A DNA stretch of 64,000 nucleotides. Origin: Desulforamulus ruminis DSM 2154. Lineage in GTDB: Bacteria > Bacillota > Desulfotomaculia > Desulfotomaculales > Desulfotomaculaceae. The DNA is taken from contig NC_015589.1 of assembly GCF_000215085.1 (NCBI RefSeq), forward strand, positions 2,554,120 through 2,618,119, written 5' to 3'. The stretch's first letter is position 1. The number at the start of each line of letters is the position of its first letter. This document shows positions 8,818-15,897 of the stretch, piece by piece. A program made the position numbers and the translations under genes. The notes beneath the pieces were generated by a model. The model saw only the letters and a list, made by a program, of their open reading frames with translations. It was not told the DNA's origin and made no database searches.

Positions 8818-9270
8818 AGAATTACTTTTGGATTGTCAACATCAAACCGGACAATTGGCGCAGAAGTCCGAGGATACCGGGACCCTGCGCCTGAAATATT
8901 TCCGACAGTTTCTCCCCGGGCATACAACCCGGAGCAGCTTTCCCCAAACTTTGCCTTGAATTACTCCATGCCTCACGGATCCTGATCATTTGAATGCTTT
9001 TTCACCTCATCATCCCATCCTCTCGTCTTTCATCCGTCCCTGCCCCACAATCGCCCGGGGACGGGAGCTGCCCCTGCCGGAACCGGGGGCAACCGGTCAC
9101 CACAATGATCTCGAACTGGGCCGAGTTCTTCTTATGAAACTCCAGTCCGGACCGGTCCCCCCGGCAATCCAAGGGCAAAGCTGCGGTACCGCCATAGCGC
9201 ACAGATTACACAAAGATACAAATGCCATTTTCCGCCTCCTCCTTGCCAAGTTCTCCACGAACCTGAAATC

Positions 9271-9330
9271 TTAAGATAACGGGAGTTTAGAGCCACTGGA
9301 AATTTCCAGTTGAAAACCCCCGTCCCCTTA
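9271..9330. repeat. Palindromic hairpin element
   Basis: The core ACTGGAAATTTCCAGT (9295-9310) is a perfect 16-bp palindrome. Outer arms (TTAAG, CGGG and GTTT on the left; AAAAC, CCCG and CTTAA on the right) extend the pairing with interruptions. Confidence 0.5.
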
Positions 9331-9495
9331 ATATTTGCCTTTCTTTCATCTGCATCGCTGCCAGAACACCTCAAACCTGCATAAATACTGCCTTTTCTTG
9401 AGCTGCCCTCACAGTATGTTGTTATCCCATCAAAAACTGGTGTGGCATAGTTCGGCAAATGTGTATATCATGAATCTAAATACATATTTTGTTAA

Positions 9496-9558
9496 TGTTA
9501 GCATGTCAAGAACGCCTGCTGATTTCCTTTCTCAACAGGAGTTCTTGACATGTTAACA
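9496..9558. repeat. 27-bp imperfect inverted repeat with 9-nt loop
   Basis: The left arm 9496-9522 and right arm 9532-9558 match at 24 of 27 positions, and one of the three differences is a G-T wobble. The shared core is CATGTCAAGAAC. No T-run follows the right arm, so a simple terminator is unlikely. It may be a MITE-like remnant or a recombinase site. Confidence 0.6.
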
Positions 9559-9782
9559 TCCGGTACTCAGGCGGTTCTATTCTTTCTTCTGGCTGCTCGG
9601 ACGGGTATTGATCCGGTGCAAGCTCCAAAGTTTTTATATAGGTTTCAGGAATCTTTTTTCCTTTTCTTTCTCTTTATTGCTCATTATACACCCACCTAAA
9701 AAGACAGTGTTTCCTGGGCAATAGTAAATTAACCAGATCCTTTGGAATGTCTGTTATCTCAACAATTTCATCTTCATCTATC

Positions 9783-9893
9783 CATGGGCCTTCACATAAA
9801 AACCATTTATAATCACAGCGAACCCTCCTTTATTTTCATTTAAGAATGACCTTAGATTTCATGCATTCATGTATTCCTTTGCAATCTATTACA
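9783..9893 (-). repeat. Duplicated leader plus 12 codons of the 13-kb membrane-protein gene (copy 1)
   Basis: This segment matches 13323-13433 closely, including AAGGAGGGTTCGCT, a GTG start (9816) and codons reading MIINGFYVKAHG, but a TAG follows at once (9778-9780). It is a partial duplication and is not expected to make a protein. Confidence 0.7.
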
Positions 9894-10412
9894 CCCTATG
9901 GTAATTATGGCATCTCATCAATCTAAGTTTTTTCATCTTTTCACCCCTATCTTAATATTTTAATTAATATTTGTGTTTTCATTTTTAAAAGTAAATAAAT
10001 CTTGCCACAGATACTGTAATATATTTATTTTTGAACGATATGGTGAATATTACTTAAACCTATAGCACGGATAGTTTTAAGATCATAGTTCAGCTCCACC
10101 GGTATCTATTTTTCTCGTAACACAACCCTATCATTTCTCCCGGAATATCCCTCTGGCGGGATCTCTACGTTCCTATATAGCAATATCCGTCTTTTTAGCC
10201 ATGTTCCGGTTCAATAAATCTAATTTTATATAGGCTGAGGGTTGATAAATTCGTTTCCCAGTGACTTTTTTAATTCCAAATTCGGTGTTATTTGATATTT
10301 TTCTTCCTCCCCTTTACTTTCTCTTTCCCTTAGATATACCTGGCAATTTAATGTTTCCAGGGATCTGGATAAGTAAAGAGACTACTCCATCCCCTTCCAC
10401 ATAAATCTATAC

Positions 10413-10445
10413 AAATAAAAAGTCCCACTAAAAAGCAGGACTCAA
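10413..10445 (-). terminator. Intrinsic terminator of the HU gene
   Basis: On the reverse strand AGTCC-TGCTTTTTAGTG-GGACT is followed by TTTTAT, starting about 20 bp past the HU stop codon. Confidence 0.75.
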
Positions 10446-10463
10446 TAAGCTTCTTATTCTATT

Positions 10464-10748
10464 TTATATAGAAAACCGTCCTACAGCCTCTTTTAATGTT
10501 TTCCCGGCCTTAAAGACCGGAACTCGGTTGGCTGGAATGAAAATCGTCTCCCCAGTTTGGGGATTCCGGCCCTCTCGAGCCTTACGGGTTTTGGATTCAA
10601 AACTTCCAAAACCAACCAACTGAATCTTGTCTCCCTTGGCCAGCGCTTTCTCAACACTACTCAACACCGCCGATACGGCTCTATCTGCATCCTTTTGGGT
10701 TAAGTTCGCTTTCTCAGCAACCATGCTCACCAATTCCTTCTTGTTCAT
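10464..10748 (-). CDS. hup: HU-family DNA-binding protein
   Basis: 94 residues from the ATG at 10748, which has AGGAGG 7 bp upstream. The in-frame extension to 10778 has no ribosome-binding site. The family signature is clear ([21 protein letters not shown], here split by position as GFGSF then ARxGRNPxTG), with the DNA-binding arm and the IPANRVPVFKAGK strand. It is a homodimeric nucleoid protein of normal length. A dead copy lies 2.5 kb away. An inverted repeat in the leader (10771-10800) may be an operator. Confidence 0.95.
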   Translation of the reverse strand: MNKKELVSMVAEKANLTQKDADRAVSAVLSSVEKALAKGDKIQLVGFGSFESKTRKAREGRNPQTGETIFIPANRVPVFKAGKTLKEAVGRFSI

Positions 10749-10770
10749 TGAATAACCTCCTTGTATGATA

Positions 10771-10800
10771 TTGACCAACAGGTAAATTCCAGTTGGTCAA
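10771..10800. promoter_or_regulatory. Inverted repeat in the HU leader (candidate operator)
   Basis: TTGACCAAC (10771-10779) and GTTGGTCAA (10792-10800) are perfect 9-bp arms 12 bp apart, 23 bp upstream of the HU start codon. The spacing suits a dimeric repressor or an RNA hairpin before the ribosome-binding site. Confidence 0.5.
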
Positions 10801-10819
10801 TTTAATTTATTAAAAGTAA

Positions 10820-11095
10820 TTGACCTTTGGGTTATCCCCTGGGACAATCACGGTAGAACCGATGACGGGGCAGTTCATCACCTCCTGCACTTTCAAGCGC
10901 TTTGTTAGACTGCTCCCCGGACCTGGCGGCAACCGCTTACGCGCGGGCTGCACGACCATTGAGGTTCTCCCTTCAGCAAGGAGCATCGCATCTATCTCTT
11001 TGGGTGAGTGCTCATCGGCAAGGTTGCTGTTACGCCAGGTTCCCAGGGATACCCCAACATTTTGGTTTCTTTCAGTTCACCTGAAAGGAGGTGTT
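10820..11095 (+). ncRNA. IS110 5' leader, candidate bridge RNA
   Basis: Between HU and the transposase start lies about 280 bp of GC-richer sequence with several possible hairpins, for example around GGCGGCAACCGC and CAGCAAGGAGCATCGC, and no convincing coding signal of its own. IS110-group elements encode a structured bridge RNA in exactly this 5' position (established for IS621). That this leader is one is inference from position and element family. Since the transposase is dead, the RNA would be a relic. Confidence 0.4.
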
Positions 11096-11101
11096 GATAA
11101 C

Positions 11102-12311
11102 ATGGGTCGTAATCTGTTTGTCGGCATTGACATCGGATCCGACACCAATGTGGTGAAAATCATTGATGATACCGGGGATGATGTCTGTGGCTTCTCTGTT
11201 TCCAACGACCTCCCCGGAGCCGAAAAACTGGTGGATAAAGTGGTTGATGTCGCCAATACTATCCCCGCCGATAGTATTAAAATTGGCATGGAAGCCACCA
11301 ACCTTTACTGGTGGCATCTGTCCTTGGCTCTCCATGACGATCCTCAACTCTCCGCTATGGGGGCCAAACCTTTGTAATGAACCCTAAGGTCGTGGACGGC
11401 TTTAAAAAGATCTACACCGATATGGCCAAGACGGACGCCTTAGACGCCCGGGTGATTGCCGATTGCTTGCGGTTTGGACTGGTCCGTCCAACACCACCTC
11501 CCGATATGAGGTATGCACCTCGCTATCACCTGGTCGCGAACCTAACCCGGGAAAAGAACCGGCCTTGAATCTGATTTTCCTTAAGTTCTCCACTTACCGG
11601 AAGGAGTGTCCCTTCTCAAATCTGTTTGGTCAAGCTTCCACTGCAGTGATAGGGAATCTAATTCCGGATGAAATAGCCAATCTGCCGGTGGAAGAATTGG
11701 TTGACCGGATGCTGCAGCACGGAAATCATCGCCTTAAGGATGTTCCCGAGATGGCTAAGGCGCTAAAACGGGCCGCCCGTAATTCCTATCGTTTAAACCC
11801 CAAAATGCAAGAAACGGTGGATATTACTCTGGCCATGTCCCTTGAGACCCTCCGGTTTTTTGAGCATCAGCAAAAGAGAATCGATCAGGCCATCGCCAAA
11901 GAGATTAAAGCCATACCACACACATTGGAGTCTATTCCGGGTATCGGTCCGGTTTACTCAGCCGGCATTGTCGCCGAAATCGGCGACATTTCAAGGTTTC
12001 ACAACCATAATCGCCTTGCCAAATTTGCGGGCTTAACCTGGCGGCAGAACCAATCTAGCAAGTTTAACGCCCAGGATATTCCCTTAACCCGGTCCGGCAA
12101 CTACTACCTGCGGTATTACTTTGTCGAAGCAGCCAACTCCGTCCGGATGCAGGAGCCGGAGTATGCTGCGTTCTACCGCAGAAAGTATGCCGAGGCCAGA
12201 CATCATCATCACAAACGTGCTTTAATCCTTACGGCCCGCAAGTTCGTTCGCATGGTCTTTACGCTGCTGAGTGAAGGCCAAATCTACCGGCAAAGGAGGG
12301 TGAATTCATAA
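11102..12311 (+). pseudogene. IS110-family transposase, two frameshifts
   Basis: An ATG at 11102 has AAGGAGG upstream. RuvC-like DEDD residues are visible: FVGIDIGSD, KIGMEATNLYWW and KTDALDARVIADCLRFG. The first frame ends at 11377. It shifts near 11370 (apparent one-base loss in GCCAAACC) and again near 11560, and the ANLTREKN region looks shortened. The third segment carries the C-terminal domain (LESIPGIGPVYSAGIVAEIG and LTRSGNYYLR with the Ser). A working copy would be about 400 residues. No single frame encodes both domains. Confidence 0.85.
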
Positions 12312-12968
12312 ATATTTTACATTTTACTTTAACTTACATAATTGGGAGTCATTTACGATTGCTGGTAGGGATTTTTATTGTCTTTTTTACATAACGCTTA
12401 AAATTTTTTTCAATTTAGGGTCTTGCTATTTTACCGCGGGTCTAATAATTTGCATTGATCAGCTCTCGGTATTTCTTCTTGGCCTTCTAGGGGGAAACCG
12501 AGTATCCTATTTCAACCCGCTTCATATGAACCCTCCCTTGTCCTTGGATGATTTATTAATGGTCCAATGAAACTTCTCCTTGATTCCTTTTAGCCTATTC
12601 AACAACAAATATTTCCTTTCCTCGAAGGTGGTGACATACTCGGTTATTTCAAAATACGACGGGCCAGCAAAGAAAAGGGTGGTCTCCGGTCATATTTTTA
12701 AATGACGATTTCAAAGAAGAGATTCCACATAAGTATTGGCCAATCTCTCTTAATCCCGGTAATGCTCCCTGGTAGAAGATGTGTCAGACGGTTTCCCAAA
12801 GAGCGATAGCCCATAGGTTGCCTGTTCCCTCGCGTAATCTACATCCCAAACTGTGGTACCTCCTAGCTTATAGATAAGAAATATTATATGTGATTTAATA
12901 CAGCATCTATATACACCTTTTAAAAAAATGTTTACTAACTTATAAATAAAAAGAAAAGCCCCGAAGGG
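12312..12968. other. Non-coding, eroded segment
   Basis: No intact gene. A reverse-strand open stretch of about 55 codons (12522 to about 12690) reads TLFFAGPSYFEITEYVTTFE and later LLLNRLKGIKEKFHWTINKS before a TGA. It lacks a start and I do not recognise it. It may be the 3' end of a deleted gene. Confidence 0.4.
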
Positions 12969-13358
12969 CTATCCTAAAAACTTTGCCAATAATTCAAATG
13001 CCCTTAATGCTGATTCTGCCACCAAAGCAATACATGAGAAAAGAGTTGTTATATGAATCATACCGGCAACTTGACCTTTTCCGCAAGCCTGGGCGATATA
13101 TCCGGACAACCAGCCAACCAATGCTGTCAGCAGCAAGCTGATAATTAGCGCTCCGGGCCTCCCAGGGCTAAAGGTAATAACAGCAATCCGGCCAATCACG
13201 TCGCTGCCTGTACTGGCCATAACCTGAGTCGGACTACCGGTAGCTGCTATATGAATGGCTATTAGCACAGTCCCGAAAAACCTAATTAGTTCTTTAATCT
13301 TACTCTTATTTATCTTCCTGGATTCATGGGCCTTCACGTAAAAACCAGTTATAATCAC
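12969..13358 (-). CDS. Small three-helix membrane protein, unknown
   Basis: 129 residues from a GTG at 13358 with AAGGAGGG 5 bp upstream. Three hydrophobic segments lie at about residues 28-45, 72-95 and 100-122 (FFGTVLIAIHIAATG; ALIISLLLTALVGWLSGYIA; IHITTLFSCIALVAESA). Size and layout resemble small holin-like or conjugation-associated membrane proteins, but I see no defining motif. The leader and first 12 codons are duplicated at 9783-9893. It lies in the island and may be a phage or element remnant that is still intact. Confidence 0.55.
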   Translation of the reverse strand: MIITGFYVKAHESRKINKSKIKELIRFFGTVLIAIHIAATGSPTQVMASTGSDVIGRIAVITFSPGRPGALIISLLLTALVGWLSGYIAQACGKGQVAGMIHITTLFSCIALVAESALRAFELLAKFLG

Positions 13359-13433
13359 AGCGAACCCTCCTTTATTAACTTAAAATTATGACCTTAGATT
13401 TCACGCATTCACGTTTTCCTTTGCAATCTATAC
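13323..13433 (-). repeat. Duplicated leader plus first codons (copy 2)
   Basis: Counterpart of 9783-9893. The shared sequence includes TGACCTTAGATTTCA, TTCCTTTGCAATCTAT and CACAGCGAACCCTCCTTTAT. Only this copy leads into an open gene. Confidence 0.7.
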
Positions 13434-13749
13434 ATATTTTTTCTTTACGTCTTATGTTAATTGTAACCACCAGGATCCTGAAATTCTATCTATTTGATCC
13501 AACCACCACTAACCAGCATATCCATTCTTTTGGATATCAACAATGCTTCGATCTATTTTTATGAAATCAATTTCATACTCCTGCGAAGTTAGAGACAATT
13601 CGTCTTTCAGAACTTTTTTGACTTATCTTTTCCGCCACCTCCCCCAGTGTGTCATATATTACTTCATTTAGATAAAATCCGCTTATTCTATTGATACTAT
13701 TTGACTGATTGTCCATATTCCTGACAATTGAAAAAACCTATAAGGAAAT
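13434..13749. other. Intergenic sequence, no gene seen
   Basis: AT-rich, with no open frame carrying a ribosome-binding site and no strong hairpin recognised. Confidence 0.5.
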
Positions 13750-14136
13750 TCAATCCCTTATAGGTTCCAGATAAAAAATGTCTTCAAATTTTGGATATCC
13801 ACAGGCCCGAACGATTAATAACGCTAAGGTTACCGAAGGCTCATTTTTACCCGAGATGATTTTCTGAAGGTAAGTCCGGTCTATGCCAATTTCTTTAGCC
13901 ACCTGGGTTTGGGTTTTCCCACTATACCGTACCGCCAATTTAATATCATTACAGAGTTTTACCTCATCTTTTAAGTACGGGCTTGGTTTAATTGATAAAT
14001 ACGGTTCTAATCCCTCGTTAAAGAGGTTTATAAAAAACTGTTTCTCCGTTAGCTTGGGATTCAGTTCTTTTGATTTTTTATAGATTTCATTCAGGAGTTG
14101 AATCAATTCTAACGGCAGATCAAGCACTTTTTCCAT
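13750..14136 (-). CDS. XRE-family helix-turn-helix regulator
   Basis: 128 residues from the ATG at 14136, which has GGGAGGG about 8 bp upstream. A longer in-frame start at 14178 lacks one. The N-terminal half is helical and charged (LTEKQFFINLFNEGL). The C-terminal half is a Cro/CI-type helix-turn-helix (KTQTQVAKEIGIDRTYLQKI followed by ISGKNEPSVTLALLI). It probably binds DNA as a dimer and could be an antitoxin-like or element regulator, but no partner toxin gene adjoins it. Confidence 0.8.
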   Translation of the reverse strand: MEKVLDLPLELIQLLNEIYKKSKELNPKLTEKQFFINLFNEGLEPYLSIKPSPYLKDEVKLCNDIKLAVRYSGKTQTQVAKEIGIDRTYLQKIISGKNEPSVTLALLIVRACGYPKFEDIFYLEPIRD

Positions 14137-14214
14137 TTTAAAAATCCCTCCCTTGTGTGATGTATATGACCACACCAATTTAGAAATGCTATTCCATGGG
14201 AGGTGTATGTAAAC

Positions 14215-14325
14215 ATGCTTTCACACGGATCATACGGTGATTATTCGCCTTCAAATTACGATGTTAAAAAGGCTGCAGAGTCTCTTTCAAAATCCAGCGA
14301 TAAGAAAGATGGCGAAAAGAAATAG
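14215..14325 (+). CDS. 36-residue hydrophilic small protein
   Basis: GGGAGGT lies about 10 bp before an ATG at 14215. The frame reads MLSHGSYGDYSPSNYDVKKA and ends in a Lys/Ser/Asp-rich tail, with TAG inside the left arm of a terminator hairpin. It is divergent from the XRE gene. The tight link of ribosome-binding site, frame and terminator supports a real small gene. Its function is unknown. Confidence 0.5.
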   Translation: MLSHGSYGDYSPSNYDVKKAAESLSKSSDKKDGEKK

Positions 14326-14360
14326 CCAGAATGGGTCTGTATATACCATTCTGGCTATTT
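14323..14360 (+). terminator. Intrinsic terminator after the 36-residue ORF
   Basis: TAGCCAGAATGG (14323-14334) pairs perfectly with CCATTCTGGCTA (14346-14357), followed by TTT. Confidence 0.7.
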
Positions 14361-14446
14361 ACTTCGACTCTTCGATTACGGCGCTTTCTCTGTTAGGAGA
14401 GTAGTCTGCATGGGTTTATAAAGGGAAATCACCGCACTCAGCCGAC

Positions 14447-15823
14447 TTACCCCCGGCAAAACGCCTGGATATCCGACCAATCCAAAAATAGCCTTTCAAT
14501 ATCTTCTTCGACCAATAAAGACCCGCTTTGGCTTTCCACAATTTCCAGATCGGTAATGGCCCGGATGGAGTGGGCTACTCCCCTGGGTACTTTGAGAACA
14601 TCTCCGGTTTGAATTTTGGAAATCCTCCCCTCCAATGCGAACTCTCCTTCTCCCCGTATGATAATCCACGTCTCATCCCGCAGGTGGTGTTTTTGGTAGC
14701 TTAAATTTTTACCCGCCTCAATTTTTAACCGTTTAACCAGTATTTCGTACGGTTGCGGTTCAGAATAGCGGGCGTGCTCCAGTACTTTATACCAGCCCCA
14801 GAAGCGTTCTTCGTACATGGGCCGCTGTTGGACCCGGGCCACTAGACCTTTGATTTGAGTACTGGCTTGTTTATCTGTAACTAGTACACCGTCAGGGCTG
14901 ACCGCAACCACCGCATTATTGATGCCTTGCACAAGAACCGGGGTGTCCAGCTCATTAATCAGGTGGGTATTGCGGCAGTCCCCGGACATCATGCCGTTTC
15001 CCCAGACCGCTTGCGTCATTTCTTCGGTCAAAGTATTCCAGGTCCCCAGGTCTTTCCATTTTCCGGCATAAGGCAGCACCACCCGATGTTCCGTTTTTTC
15101 CACGACGGCATAATCAAAACTTTGTTTGGGCAAGGCCGTGTAGCCGGCCAATAAAGCGGAGTAATCGGCAGGAAGCCCCAATTCTTTAAGTTTTGACAGC
15201 AGAAACTTCAATTGAAAACAAAAGACACCACAGTTCCAAAGGGCGCCCTTTTCTATCAGGGCCAAGGCCTCTGCCCGCTGCGGTTTCTCCTTAAACCGCG
15301 CTACATAACGATAGTCTTTAGGCTCCGAATTTTCCTCAGGGACAATATAGCCGTACTTTTCGGACGGGGAATCCGGTTCGGCGCCAATCAAAAGCAGATT
15401 GGCCCCGGTGCTCCTGAGTACCGGTTCCGCTTTTTCCCGGATCAGGGTAAAGAATTCACCTTGGGTTAAAGCATCAATGGGCAATACGGCAATGATTTCG
15501 TCTACAGGAACCTTTTCCATCGTATAGAGATAGGCGGCTGACAGAACGATGGCCGCAAAAGTATCCCGCTGTTCCGGTTCGACGACGGTTTTAGGGTTTC
15601 CGTCCAACTGTTTATGGATCATGGCCACTTGCGGGCAGCCAACGGCAACCACGGTATCGTCCGCAAGCCCGGCCGTTTTCAGTTGTCTCCATACCCGCTG
15701 TATCATGGACTCCGGTTGTCCCTGGGCATCGGTCAATACTTTCAGGAACTGTTTGGCCCTTGCTTCATTGGACAAAGGCCATAACCTTTGCCCCGATCCC
15801 CCTGACAGTAAAATAATTTTCAT
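14447..15823 (-). CDS. manC: Mannose-1-phosphate guanylyltransferase / mannose-6-phosphate isomerase (type II, bifunctional)
   Basis: 458 residues from the ATG at 15823. The upstream extension to 15901 overlaps the previous gene and does not match the family N-terminus. The nucleotidyltransferase signature GGSGQRLWPLSNEARAKQFL starts at residue 6, FKEKP follows in mid-protein, and the C-terminal cupin isomerase domain has WIIIRGEGEFALEG and VPRGVAHSI. It makes GDP-mannose from fructose-6-phosphate-derived mannose phosphates. As the last gene of the glycosyltransferase operon it probably supplies the sugar nucleotide for a mannose-containing exopolysaccharide or glycolipid (inference). Confidence 0.9.
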   Translation of the reverse strand: MKIILLSGGSGQRLWPLSNEARAKQFLKVLTDAQGQPESMIQRVWRQLKTAGLADDTVVAVGCPQVAMIHKQLDGNPKTVVEPEQRDTFAAIVLSAAYLYTMEKVPVDEIIAVLPIDALTQGEFFTLIREKAEPVLRSTGANLLLIGAEPDSPSEKYGYIVPEENSEPKDYRYVARFKEKPQRAEALALIEKGALWNCGVFCFQLKFLLSKLKELGLPADYSALLAGYTALPKQSFDYAVVEKTEHRVVLPYAGKWKDLGTWNTLTEEMTQAVWGNGMMSGDCRNTHLINELDTPVLVQGINNAVVAVSPDGVLVTDKQASTQIKGLVARVQQRPMYEERFWGWYKVLEHARYSEPQPYEILVKRLKIEAGKNLSYQKHHLRDETWIIIRGEGEFALEGRISKIQTGDVLKVPRGVAHSIRAITDLEIVESQSGSLLVEEDIERLFLDWSDIQAFCRG

Positions 15824-15897
15824 TCTTATATCCCATCCTATATCGGAAATTAGGGACTGTTGGCCATTTCCAGCCTTCAAGGATTTTGGCCGGAAGA

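Larger units (their letters stand above)
8818..10412. other. Long non-coding, degraded island segment
   Basis: About 1.6 kb with no gene I can support. It holds two hairpin elements (around 9271-9330 and 9496-9558) and a duplicated leader segment (9783-9893). A reverse-strand open stretch without a start lies at about 9690-9815 and reads WIDEDEIVEITDIPKDLVNL. Open frames around 8990-9274 and 9002-9202 lack ribosome-binding sites and family signals. It looks like layered remains of mobile DNA. Confidence 0.5.
10805..12330 (+). mobile_element. Degenerate IS110-family insertion sequence
   Basis: It consists of a structured leader of about 280 bp followed by a broken transposase with DEDD and Transposase_20-type regions. 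The ends cannot be fixed from sequence alone, because IS110 elements usually lack terminal inverted repeats. I place them just after the HU leader repeat and just after the transposase stop. Confidence 0.65.

Noticed and set aside
8990-9274. Overlapping frames on both strands at 8990-9274 and 9002-9202
   Set aside because: Neither has a ribosome-binding site or a recognisable domain. The region is degraded non-coding sequence.
10820-11101. In-frame extension of the IS110 transposase upstream of 11102
   Set aside because: The extension lacks a ribosome-binding site and family similarity. AAGGAGG directly precedes the ATG at 11102, and the region is better explained as the non-coding leader.
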